Shown: positions 6,432 through 14,900 of the stretch, piece by piece
Numbering within the stretch: the first letter of the stretch is position 1
Layout of the letters: each line of letters starts with the position of its first letter
NCBI GenBank assembly: GCA_045601045.1
Contig: JAZRZA010000003.1
Span: 1-15,940, forward strand
Length of the DNA: 15,940 bases
DNA from: UBA1181 sp045601045
GTDB taxonomy: Bacteria > Bacteroidota > Bacteroidia > Bacteroidales > Paludibacteraceae
Reading direction: 5' to 3'
Program-made: the position numbers and the translations under genes
The notes under the pieces: generated by a model
The model's input: the letters and a program-made list of their open reading frames with translations, nothing else
Database searches by the model: none
What the model was told of the DNA's origin: nothing

Positions 6432-6448
6432 AGTGTAATTATTACACT
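6432..6448. promoter_or_regulatory. 17-bp perfect palindrome overlapping the Rpn promoter
   Basis: AGTGTAAT, a single T, then ATTACACT: an 8-bp inverted repeat around one central base. It begins a few bases after the GNAT stop and ends 14 bases before the -7 element, so it covers the -33 region. It may be an operator for repression, or the stem of a weak terminator for the preceding gene; the following bases are T/A-rich rather than a pure T run. Confidence 0.5.
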
Positions 6449-6462
6449 TTAATAATTTTTAT

Positions 6463-6470
6463 TATCTTTG
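6463..6470 (+). promoter_or_regulatory. Promoter -7 element for the Rpn-family gene
   Basis: TATCTTTG matches TAnnTTTG exactly. No good TTTG is seen 19-21 bases upstream, where the palindrome at 6432-6448 sits. The leader to the ATG at 6516 would be about 40 bases. Confidence 0.5.
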
Positions 6471-6515
6471 CATTCCAAAGAGACACCTGTTTTAAATCTC
6501 AAAAAAATTTAATTT

Positions 6516-7385
6516 ATGAAGAAATACATCGATATTAAATGCGACTTCGCATTTAAGTTTTGCATGCAAGACGAAGTGATCATGAAATCGTTTCTAAACG
6601 CTATTTTAGAGGGTGAAATCGACAAAATCACAAGTGTTAAATATGAAAACGTGGAGATGCCGAAAGAGCATGAAGGAGAACGGGGCGTTTGCTTTGATCT
6701 ACTCTGTACCACAGAGAAAGGAGAAACAGTTCTGGTGGAAATGCAGAACACAGCACAAAAGTATTTCAAGACAAGAGCAGCCTACTACACCTACCAATTG
6801 ATGCGAAGACAAATCAAACGGGGGGATAACTGGAACAAACGGAAAGAGGATATCTCTCCCATCATCGGAATTTTCATCATGGGAGAATCTAATGGTCAAT
6901 TCCATAAAGCCATAACCAGATGTAGCGAATACGATAGAGATGAACTAATCGAGAGTTGGGACCGCATTCACAAATTTTTCTTATCTTTGCCTCACTTCCA
7001 ATTTGACGAAGCCAACATTACGGTTCAAAATATATGGATGGAATTATTTAAAAATCTTGGCAATATGGATAGAATCAGCCCTTCAGTATATGAGCGTGCA
7101 GACGAAGGTTTGTTAAAGCTCCTCAAAAAGGCGGAATCCGCCGCACTCACCGACGAAGAAATAAATCTCTACGAAGCGAGCATGAAACGCTTAGAAGATG
7201 AAATAGACATGAAAGAGTACGGATTCGAAATAGGCATGGAGAAAGGGTTGAAAGAAGGGATGAAAAAAGGCATAAAGGAGGGCAGGAAAGCAACGATCCA
7301 ACTGTTACTGAGTAGCGGCATGTCACTTGATGAAATACAAGAGAGGCTACAACTCTCCGAAGAAGAGGTCAACGAACTGAACTGA
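6516..7385 (+). CDS. Rpn-family PD-(D/E)XK nuclease / putative transposase
   Basis: 289 residues. The N-terminal opening has the family look, with DFAFKFCMQDE and a FLNAIL at 26-31. The PD-(D/E)XK core is visible as FDLLC with D61 and VEMQ with E75 and Q77, followed by R87 and YYTYQ. This matches the Rpn/YhgA-like family, whose characterised members are DNA endonucleases that promote recA-independent recombination and have been linked to phage defence. The C-terminal quarter is a charged helix with the low-complexity run GMEKGLKEGMKKGIKEGRK (about 240-258), typical of the family, and ends in a small helix-turn-helix-like SGMSLDEIQERLQLSEEEV. It is monocistronic, with its own promoter and a shared terminator downstream. 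Confidence 0.88.
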   Translation: MKKYIDIKCDFAFKFCMQDEVIMKSFLNAILEGEIDKITSVKYENVEMPKEHEGERGVCFDLLCTTEKGETVLVEMQNTAQKYFKTRAAYYTYQLMRRQIKRGDNWNKRKEDISPIIGIFIMGESNGQFHKAITRCSEYDRDELIESWDRIHKFFLSLPHFQFDEANITVQNIWMELFKNLGNMDRISPSVYERADEGLLKLLKKAESAALTDEEINLYEASMKRLEDEIDMKEYGFEIGMEKGLKEGMKKGIKEGRKATIQLLLSSGMSLDEIQERLQLSEEEVNELN

Positions 7386-7411
7386 ATCTATAAAAGACTG
7401 ATATAAACAAA

Positions 7412-7451
7412 AGGGAGATAAGAATCCGCCTACCAGCGCTCTTATCTCCCT
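7412..7451. terminator. Bidirectional terminator between convergent genes
   Basis: A 12-bp perfect stem AGGGAGATAAGA (7412-7423) / TCTTATCTCCCT (7440-7451) with a 16-base loop. T-rich sequence follows on the plus strand (7453-7459) and an A-rich run precedes it, giving a T run on the minus strand. It serves the Rpn gene and the amidohydrolase. Confidence 0.82.
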
Positions 7452-7466
7452 CTATTTTTAACCACC

Positions 7467-8249
7467 TTATAACCCCAACAGATCCATCGCATTTTTATAG
7501 AGAATCGCATCACGCTCTTCCGCTGTCAAGGGAAGCTTGTTGAAACGTTCCAACTCCTCCTGATGGTCCCACATCGGATAATCGACGCCAAAGAGCATCT
7601 TCTCCACACCATGGTTACGAATCATCCGCATCGCCTCGTCCGGCGTCAACTTCCACAAAGAACTGGAGGTGTCGAACCAGACATTCTTGCCGACCAAATA
7701 CTTCTCTGAATCTTCCCATTGGGTATAACCGCCAAAATGGGCAGCCACCACCTTCAGGGTCGGGTGTTTCTCCAGCACATGGGCGATTCGTTTAGGGCCG
7801 GAATAATCGTAGCGATAATCGCCCGCATGGACCAAGATCGGCATCTTCAAACCTGCAATCACCTCGTAGATATCATCCATCTCACGAAGGTCTATCGGAA
7901 ACTTTTGGAAATCAGGATGAAGCTTAATACCCATTAAACCAGCGGAGTAGATACGAATCAGTTCGTTCTCATAATTCTCGTATTCAGGATGAATCGTTCC
8001 GAAACCGATGAATTCAGGATGGCTCTCCACCTCACCGATGATGTAATTGTTGATGGACTCCACCTGATGGGGCGCTGTCGCGGTGGAGTGTACAATGTAT
8101 CGGTCTACGCCGATGCGGCTTCCACTCTCCAACAGACTTTCGGGACTTCCCTTGTATTTCATCTGGATATTGTAAAATTGACCGATTGTATCACTGGCCT
8201 TTTCCGCTATCTTCGCAGGATATATATGCGCATGAAAATCAATAATCAT
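7467..8249 (-). CDS. Amidohydrolase-family (amidohydrolase 2) metal-dependent hydrolase
   Basis: 260 residues, a TIM-barrel hydrolase of the ACMSD/uronate-isomerase-like amidohydrolase 2 group. It opens with DFHAH at 4-8 (metal ligands H6 and H8). GIKLHPDFQ around 107-115 has K109, and LVHAGD has H141. AAHFGG has H171, and FGVDYPMWD has D223, the usual catalytic aspartate. These are the expected ligands for one or two divalent metals. The substrate is unknown; relatives act on ring carboxylates, lactones or amides. Cytoplasmic, with no signal peptide. The gene is divergent from the lipoprotein at 8349 and convergent with the Rpn gene. The start ATG is the first one before the conserved MIIDFHAH opening. 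Confidence 0.88.
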   Translation of the reverse strand: MIIDFHAHIYPAKIAEKASDTIGQFYNIQMKYKGSPESLLESGSRIGVDRYIVHSTATAPHQVESINNYIIGEVESHPEFIGFGTIHPEYENYENELIRIYSAGLMGIKLHPDFQKFPIDLREMDDIYEVIAGLKMPILVHAGDYRYDYSGPKRIAHVLEKHPTLKVVAAHFGGYTQWEDSEKYLVGKNVWFDTSSSLWKLTPDEAMRMIRNHGVEKMLFGVDYPMWDHQEELERFNKLPLTAEERDAILYKNAMDLLGL

Positions 8250-8348
8250 ATCTTCAATTCTTGATTCTAAAATTGTCGCGAAATTAATAAAAAAAATTCA
8301 CTACCTTCGCATAAGATTTATCGTTGTCAAAAACAACACACTTATTCG
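8250..8348. promoter_or_regulatory. Divergent promoter region
   Basis: Both directions show a one-mismatch form of the -7 element: TACCTTCG at 8302-8309 for the lipoprotein (plus) and TAATTTCG at 8286-8279 for the amidohydrolase (minus). No convincing -33 elements are seen. The two -7 elements are about 16 bases apart, so opposing transcription could interfere. Confidence 0.35.
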
Positions 8349-9725
8349 ATGAGACACAAGATTTACGCTATCGCATGGGCCTTCGTTCTTCTATTGAGCG
8401 GATGCGGCAAGGAGGCCCCTAAACAAACAACCGACACTTATTGCTATATGGAGTCAGACTCCATCACGGGAGATATGGAAAACCCTGCTGAAATCTCTCC
8501 AGAGATGACCGCAGCGGCCGACACCACGAAGTTGCCCTTCTCCAAGGACTCTATCCTCATCCAAAGTAGAGGTGGTTCACCAAGCGACTGCAAACTGTTG
8601 GTTCCCCCTATTAAGGTGAAGGGTATCTACATCACGGGTGCTATGGCGGGCACAAAAAACATGAGCAACTTGGTGGAGTTGGTGACATCGACAGAGATGA
8701 ACGCCATCGTCTTGGACATCAAAAACGACGGTGGAAACGTCACTTACAAAATCGAATACGAGGATGCCAAAGAGATTGGCGCCTGCATCAGATATGTGAA
8801 GGATATGCCAGCACTCATAAAGGAACTGCATGAGAAGGGCATCTATGTGATAGGCCGCATCGTCTGTTTCAAGGATCCTATCTTGGCCAAGAAACGCCCT
8901 GAACTCGCGCTTGTCAAGGCGGATGGTTCTCCCGTATCGGACGGCAAGGGCAATCCTTGGGTGAACCCATTCAAAAAGGGTGTTTGGGAATACATCTGCG
9001 GTTTGGCGGAGCAAGCGACCAAGGATGGTTTCGACGAGATTCAGTTCGATTATGTGCGCTTCCCGATCGGAACGGACGCCAACCAAGCCAACTATGGCGT
9101 AGATCTGACCACCTACTCCAGAGAGCAAGGATTGACTGACTTCTTCGCCTACGTGGAGAAACGACTTCACGCCAAGGGAATCATATTCGGAGCGGATCTC
9201 TTCGGAACGGTCATCGGTAGCACCACCGACCGCGACCGCACAGGGCAAGACTACATTCGAATCGCCTCCATGACAGACAACATCTGTCCGATGATATATC
9301 CGTCGCACTACGCGAACAAAACCTTCGGATTGGACGTACCGGACGCACACCCCTACACCTGCATCAAAAAGGCGTTGGAGTTGTCGCAAGAGCAACTCAG
9401 TAGAGACTCTCTCCCCAAAGCGAGGGTACGCGCCTGGCTACAGTGCTTCTCAGCTCCTTGGGTGAAGGGGCATATCAACTACGGCAGCGCGCAGATCAAG
9501 CAACAGATCCAAGGCGTTTATGACGCTGGCTATGACGAATGGATCCTTTGGAACGCATCCAACCACTACGGACAAGTGAAGGGGGCGCTATCCATGTTAA
9601 AAACGCCGGAGGAGAATATTCAAGAGGAAAATAAAGCAACGAAAGTGAGCCAAGACACCCTGACAGAAAAGGAGAAAAACCCACTTTCAAGCAAAGATAG
9701 TTTAACGATTCAAGAGAAAGAATAG
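8349..9725 (+). CDS. DUF4015 putative glycoside hydrolase, lipoprotein
   Basis: 458 residues. The N-terminus is a lipoprotein signal with lipobox LSGC (C19), so it is anchored in the envelope. After a linker of about 70 residues comes a TIM-barrel-like domain from VKGIYITG (about 92) to about 415. It includes NAIVLDIKNDGG, GIYVIGRIVCFKD, DGSPVSDGKGNPWVNP, DEIQFDYVRFP, GADLFGTVIG, ICPMIYPSHY and DEWILWNASNHY. These are hallmarks of the DUF4015 / putative glycoside hydrolase family, thought to act on polysaccharide. The paired acidic residues in FDEIQFDYVRFP and FGADLFG are candidate catalytic positions. The last 40 residues are a charged, probably disordered tail rich in E, K, S and T. It is expressed alone from the divergent region. 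Confidence 0.85.
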   Translation: MRHKIYAIAWAFVLLLSGCGKEAPKQTTDTYCYMESDSITGDMENPAEISPEMTAAADTTKLPFSKDSILIQSRGGSPSDCKLLVPPIKVKGIYITGAMAGTKNMSNLVELVTSTEMNAIVLDIKNDGGNVTYKIEYEDAKEIGACIRYVKDMPALIKELHEKGIYVIGRIVCFKDPILAKKRPELALVKADGSPVSDGKGNPWVNPFKKGVWEYICGLAEQATKDGFDEIQFDYVRFPIGTDANQANYGVDLTTYSREQGLTDFFAYVEKRLHAKGIIFGADLFGTVIGSTTDRDRTGQDYIRIASMTDNICPMIYPSHYANKTFGLDVPDAHPYTCIKKALELSQEQLSRDSLPKARVRAWLQCFSAPWVKGHINYGSAQIKQQIQGVYDAGYDEWILWNASNHYGQVKGALSMLKTPEENIQEENKATKVSQDTLTEKEKNPLSSKDSLTIQEKE

Positions 9726-9778
9726 CGTCGGCTCAACAGAGAGATAGGTTTCTAAACTCTTCTTTCAGCAAAAATGCA

Positions 9779-9786
9779 TAACTTTG
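9779..9786 (+). promoter_or_regulatory. Promoter -7 element for lrgAB
   Basis: TAACTTTG is a perfect TAnnTTTG match 16 bases before the lrgA start. No TTTG lies at the normal -33 distance, so the promoter may need an activator or be weak. No terminator was seen between the lipoprotein stop at 9725 and this site. Confidence 0.45.
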
Positions 9787-9802
9787 CAGAAAGTGTTTTT
9801 TT

Positions 9803-10168
9803 ATGAAGATCGTAAAAGGAATTTGCATCATCATGGGGTTTCTCGCATTAGGAGAGAGCACCTCTTTGCTGATGAATCACTTTATACCAGGTAGCGTGCT
9901 GGGGATGATTCTGCTCTTCTTAGCGCTCGTCCTAAAAATAGTCAACTCTGAAAGCATCCGCTCCGTAGCGGAATTTCTCACCAAAAACATGGGCATCTTT
10001 TTCCTGCCCGCGTTTATGGGGATCATGGATCAATGGGGGCTCATCAGCCTCAACTTCTGGGGATGGATGACAGTGATGTTCGTCTCCACCATTGCGGTAT
10101 TCGCGACCTCTGGATGGATCGCTAAGATCATCATCCGCATGACAGGAAAGGAGGGAGAGAAATCATGA
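9803..10168 (+). CDS. lrgA: CidA/LrgA-family membrane protein
   Basis: 121 residues with four hydrophobic helices. Family signatures are PGSVLGMILLFLAL (about 29-42) and FFLPAFMGIMDQWG (about 71-84), the latter being the FFVPAGVGI-type motif. The family forms holin-like inner-membrane oligomers; in Gram-positive bacteria it influences murein hydrolase activity, lysis, or export of small organic acids such as pyruvate. Its stop overlaps the start of the next gene (ATGA at 10165-10168), so the two products are co-translated as the usual LrgA/LrgB pair. No LytR-type response regulator gene is adjacent. Confidence 0.88.
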   Translation: MKIVKGICIIMGFLALGESTSLLMNHFIPGSVLGMILLFLALVLKIVNSESIRSVAEFLTKNMGIFFLPAFMGIMDQWGLISLNFWGWMTVMFVSTIAVFATSGWIAKIIIRMTGKEGEKS

Positions 10169-10857
10169 AGGAATTGATTCTCAACACACCAGCCATGCTT
10201 ACACTAACGGTAGGCGCCTATCTTTTCGGTGTCTACTGCCGTAACAAGACAAAGGTCTCCCTACTCCACCCTTTCGTCATCTGCATTCCCATCATTATCG
10301 CCGTTTTGAAAGTGATGGATATCTCGGGCGACGACTACATGGAATACAATAAATTCATCATTTTCCTACAAGGTCCGAGTGTGGTAGCCTTGGGGTTATC
10401 GATTTACGACAATTTGGCGACCATCAAGAAGAACATGGCAGCCATTCTATCCGCGGTCATCGTGGGAAGCATCGTGGGAGTAGTCAGCGTTTACGGCATT
10501 TGCGAACTTATAGGATTAGACACCATATTCGAACGTTCCTTGGAATCCAAATCGGTCACCACGCCTATCGCGATGGATCTGACCGCCTCACTGGGGGGAA
10601 ACATCTCACTTACCGCCATCTCGGTAGTACTCTGCGGATTCATCGGAGCCGTTTTCGGACCGCTGATGTGGAAGATATTCAGAATCGAACATCCTGTGGC
10701 GAAAGGTCTTGCCATGGGTTGCGCTTCCCACGGATTGGGCACCACACGTGCCATTGAAGTGGGCGCGTTGGAGGGTGCTGTCAGCGGATTGAGCATCGCG
10801 TTGATGGGTGTTGCCACGGCATTGGTGATTCCCATTTTTAACAGTCTCGTCAAATAA
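10165..10857 (+). CDS. lrgB: CidB/LrgB-family membrane protein
   Basis: 230 residues, the normal family length, with about six to seven hydrophobic segments. Diagnostic stretches are LLHPFVICI (33-41), FLQGPSVVALGLSIYDN, SKSVTTPIAM (the conserved PKSVTTPIAM motif), GGNISLTAI, and ASHGLGTTRAIEVGALEGAVSGL near the C-terminus. It is the partner of LrgA, with which it overlaps by four bases. The role is inner-membrane transport or lysis control, inferred from the family. Confidence 0.92.
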   Translation: MKELILNTPAMLTLTVGAYLFGVYCRNKTKVSLLHPFVICIPIIIAVLKVMDISGDDYMEYNKFIIFLQGPSVVALGLSIYDNLATIKKNMAAILSAVIVGSIVGVVSVYGICELIGLDTIFERSLESKSVTTPIAMDLTASLGGNISLTAISVVLCGFIGAVFGPLMWKIFRIEHPVAKGLAMGCASHGLGTTRAIEVGALEGAVSGLSIALMGVATALVIPIFNSLVK

Positions 10858-10870
10858 TTGATTAGCGTTA

Positions 10871-10891
10871 TCGGTCTGGCAACCAGACCGA
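10871..10891 (+). promoter_or_regulatory. Stable hairpin just upstream of the DUF4421 gene
   Basis: TCGGTCTGG (10871-10879) pairs perfectly with CCAGACCGA (10883-10891) over the loop CAA. It ends 7 bases before the ATG at 10899 and is not followed by a T tract. It could end lrgAB transcription with help, protect an RNA end, or cover the ribosome landing zone of the next gene. Confidence 0.5.
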
Positions 10892-10898
10892 ATAGACC

Positions 10899-11933
10899 AT
10901 GGAAAGAGCATTGAAAAGAGTATTTGTCAGTATCATTCTCCTGACCTTCACTTGCGGCTTCGCCTTCGCGAAAGAAGGCGGGACAGAGCGTCGTGACTCT
11001 ATATCAAAGGCTGCCCAGTTCTTCGTCAAGGCAAGGACAAAGATTGACTTTCTCATCGACAAATACCAAACTTCAAAGACAGACACCACCTACATTTGCC
11101 GACCTAAAACGAAATGGACTTTTCAGTTGTACGGGGATCTCTACGGTCACGACATCGGCTTTATTCAACCAAGCCGAGGAAATTACGAGTTGATGTCGCT
11201 CTGCAAATCCTCCTTGGGCATCAGCGCCGCCTATCGAGGACTCTCGGCCTCTGTCTCTCTTGATCTATTGAAGGTATGGAAAAAGAGATCCAATATAGAG
11301 TACAACATCAATTACTATGGCAGTTGGTTTGGCGTAGATGTTCAATTGAGCCGCATCACCACCTTTAACGAAAAGTTCGGAGAGACCAAAAGATTGTGCG
11401 AGGGCTCCTTGCTACGCAACATCTCACTGAATGGATATTACATCTTCAACCATAAGAAATTCACCTACTCCGCGGTGTTCGACCAGACTTGGTTGCAAAA
11501 AAGGAGCGCGGGCTCTCCGCTGTTAAGCGTCACGGGTTATTTCAGTTCCACCCAATTCGGTTCGACACCCAATGAGGAGCCTATACGATCGCTCGCGCCC
11601 CAACGCCTGAATTTGGCCTTCGCGGCAATCGGAGCGGGATACGCCTACAACTTTGTGCCGCGTGGGGGTCATTGGCTGATTCATCTCTCCGTAGAGCCTA
11701 GTATGACTGTATGGAAACGCACTAGAGCCTATGTGGACGACGGGACCTACCTCTCCTCTTTACGTCCCTACAATTTCTACATGACGGGGAGAACAGGGGC
11801 CACTTACTTCCTCGACAAGTTCTTTATGGGCATCAATGGCATTGTGCAGATGTACGAGGCGGGACAAATCAACGGCATCCACATTGAACATACCAAATTC
11901 AAATGTGGCGCTTTTGTAGGTGTGAGATTTTAG
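10899..11933 (+). CDS. DUF4421-family outer-membrane-barrel-like protein
   Basis: 344 residues. A Sec signal peptide ends near residue 25 (GFAFAKEGG). The mature chain alternates aromatic and polar residues in beta-strand style, with segments such as WTFQLYGDLYGHDIGF, LSASVSLDL, YNINYYGSWFGVDVQLSRI, ISLNGYYIFN and FMGINGIVQMYEAGQI, and ends GAFVGVRF with a terminal phenylalanine, as outer-membrane barrels do. This matches the Bacteroidetes DUF4421 family, of unknown function. The start codon lies 42 bases after lrgB and just behind a strong hairpin, so it may be partly co-transcribed with lrgAB. Its stop overlaps the stop of the convergent giant gene by 4 bases. Confidence 0.78.
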   Translation: MERALKRVFVSIILLTFTCGFAFAKEGGTERRDSISKAAQFFVKARTKIDFLIDKYQTSKTDTTYICRPKTKWTFQLYGDLYGHDIGFIQPSRGNYELMSLCKSSLGISAAYRGLSASVSLDLLKVWKKRSNIEYNINYYGSWFGVDVQLSRITTFNEKFGETKRLCEGSLLRNISLNGYYIFNHKKFTYSAVFDQTWLQKRSAGSPLLSVTGYFSSTQFGSTPNEEPIRSLAPQRLNLAFAAIGAGYAYNFVPRGGHWLIHLSVEPSMTVWKRTRAYVDDGTYLSSLRPYNFYMTGRTGATYFLDKFFMGINGIVQMYEAGQINGIHIEHTKFKCGAFVGVRF

Positions 11934-14900
11934 CGATTTCTGACGAATTTGCCCGATTCCAAACCATTAACCGGATAGACCTCCCAGAAGCCATCCTCAT
12001 GGACAATGACAGCCACACCAGCCATATAGTATAACCAGCCATACGGAGTGTTATTTTGACCGTATTGCGTGCCATACTGATTATTCCAATCCGAAAACAT
12101 ATCGCCATTATCTGTTGCCCAACAGACCAAAGGCACCATACACAAATCGTGGGATCCCACAAATGAGAAAGGATGGCCTTCGGACTTTTTTACGATCCAA
12201 TTAATAATTTCCTCACATCTATTGGTGCATCCAGTCTTATCGTTTTTATAATAATCGCGCGCATGTCCCCAATCATGATCTCCAACCTTCACCTCTGAAA
12301 AATAGTTAGTCATATCAGAACCGTGATAGACGGATGTCACACCTTCCCATTCATCACCCTCAAACAACGTAGTTCGGGTGCAACCTGACGCGCCACGTGA
12401 TTGACCGATAAAATAGGCAGTTTCCATGGCACGCTTCACATCAGTGGAAAAATAGCCGTCGGTTGAGGCATCTTCGAATGGTGCCCCTTGAAATTTGGGT
12501 GCCGCGACTTGCTGCAAAATATCCAATCCATTCTGATTTAGACCTACTTGCTTACCAGTAACATTATCTCGTTCGGAATGGCGGACGATAAAAATCACAC
12601 GGTCGCCTTCTGAGGTTCTAACATTCTTGTATATGGTGTTGGCGTCATTGAAATCGGTGGTGCTGAAATTAGAGTATGAGGCTGCCACTCGTTTGAAAAT
12701 TTTACCATCAGGATTCTCTGTATCCGCCCCTGTCGAAGGATCAGTTATGGTCTCTCCGCCCTGTTCAGGCTCCGCTGTCTCATAGGTGTTTCTGGAGAGA
12801 CGGATATTATCAATATAGACGCCCTTATCACGTTGTTTATACTCTATTGCTCTCTCAGGGTATTCAACCCATCCTATTGTCGTACACTCAATAGCGACAA
12901 TGTTGGATTTGTCTATTCCTGTCAAATAATTACTAATATCAGCTTTATCTATGGTTATTCCAGCTACTGACACACCGTTACTTCCAGAAGCGACACCATT
13001 TCCTGTAATATTAATCCATCTCGAATAATTACCATTACTATCTTTTAAACGAAGGGCAAAACAATTACTCTGATTGGTAACATTGTAAACACCCTGAGGC
13101 ACGGATTTTATTGACATACTTAAATATGCGCCATCTGTCAAATCCAAAACTTTTGGTGATGTTATCACGAAGCATGCTAGACGCTGTGTGTTGTCAGGTT
13201 CTCGTAATACTGCGCACAATTCGCCATTGGAAGCTGACAACTCATACCAGCCAACACTGTTATTGGCCACATTCCCTATTCCATCAGAGAAATCCTCCAC
13301 CCATGTTGTGATCTTCTCCACAAGCGGAGAGGTCACCTCTAACACACCATCCAAATAAGTGATTTCATAATTGGCTGTACGGAGCTCCTCTCCAGATTTT
13401 ATCACGGCGTCACTGGCCACATTGGCAGAACGTCCCTCCTCCGTCTGCGAGCCGGTCAATGTCACGCTCGCTATCGCGTCACACGATGCCAGGGCACCAC
13501 TTGCCGTTGAGAAACTATTTTCCGTCAACGCGCTCTCATCATAGGTTTTACTTCCGCTGCCAGCCGTGATGGTCAAAGGTCGCTTATGAATGCTTAATGT
13601 TCCGACATTGGTCTTAACATTGGTGTATAGTTCCGCATGATCCAATGTATAGGTGAAGGTGTTGTTATTCGTATAATTCGCATCGTAATAGGTCACACCT
13701 TTTGCCGTGCTAGTAATGACCAACCGATCACCATTGGATAAGACAAATGTTTTACCATCCACAGAGGAGACGTTCTCGCCTCCCATTGTCACCGTATAAG
13801 TATCATCCTTGTGTTCCGAACAGTCATACGTCCAACTTTTAGATGCTGACGAAATGATCAATTCAGTGGTGATATCATGGTACGATTTCATTTTGGCCAT
13901 GAGGGTTTCGACCTGGGCCGTCAAGGCCTTGTTTTGCGCAGCCAAGGAATCCATCTGTGCCTGCATTTTGGCCATCATATCACTTAACTGCATCAAATGT
14001 GTCTCAGTGACATACCTCGCATCGTTTTCAAAGGCGCTGACCACCTTTGGCACCTCTGGCACGTCCGTTTTCTTCGCATAATCCGTAGCGTCTTCCAATT
14101 GAGCGACCTTTGTCGGAACAGATGCGCTCTTCGCATATTCTGTCAAATCCGATTGAGTCAGATATTCGCCTTTGGTTTGATAAGAGGTAGCGGCTTCTGT
14201 CTTACTCAACAATCCTTCAGTGCTTGGCAATTCGCTTCTCGTCGCATAATCCGCGTCATTGGTAAATGCGCTGACATTGGTAGGAACGGTAGGAATTTCT
14301 GTTTTCAGAGCGTAATCCGACAATTCTTCATGGGTAACTAAGCCATCCGTCGAAGGAATTTCCGGCAAATCTTCTTGGGTAAGATATTTGCTCAAATCAC
14401 TGGATTTTACATAATCCTTCAGTTCAACACGTTTTACATAATTCGCATCGTTATCAAAAGCGCTCACCTTGGTAGGGACAGTTACGGTAGGAACCTCTTC
14501 TGCGGTAATATATCCCGCATCATTAGTCAGTTCGCTAACCTTCGCAGGAACCTTTGGAAGATCACTCTTCTTCGCATACTCACCCATGTCTGGCAGATTC
14601 TCTGTCTTAGCGTATTCCACCAAATCCTCGGTTCTTGCGTAACCTTCCAGACTAGGAATCTCTGAAGTCTTTGCATAACCGTCCAAGCTAGGGATATCAG
14701 TTGTCTTTGCGTAACCCTCCAAACTTGGCACCTCGCTCTTCTTAGCGTACTCACCCATGTCTGGCAGATTCTCTGCCTTAGCGTATTCTGCTAAATCTTC
14801 AGTCTTTGCGTAACCTTCCAGGTTTGGAATATCAGTGGTTTTAGCGTAACCATCTAAGCTAGGAACATCAGCTGTCTTTGCATATCCTTCCAAACTAGGC

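Noticed and set aside
8577..9395. Long minus-strand open frame (272 codons) inside the DUF4015 gene
   Set aside because: It is antisense to a well-supported lipoprotein gene, has no recognisable domain, and its composition is that of a mirrored coding frame.
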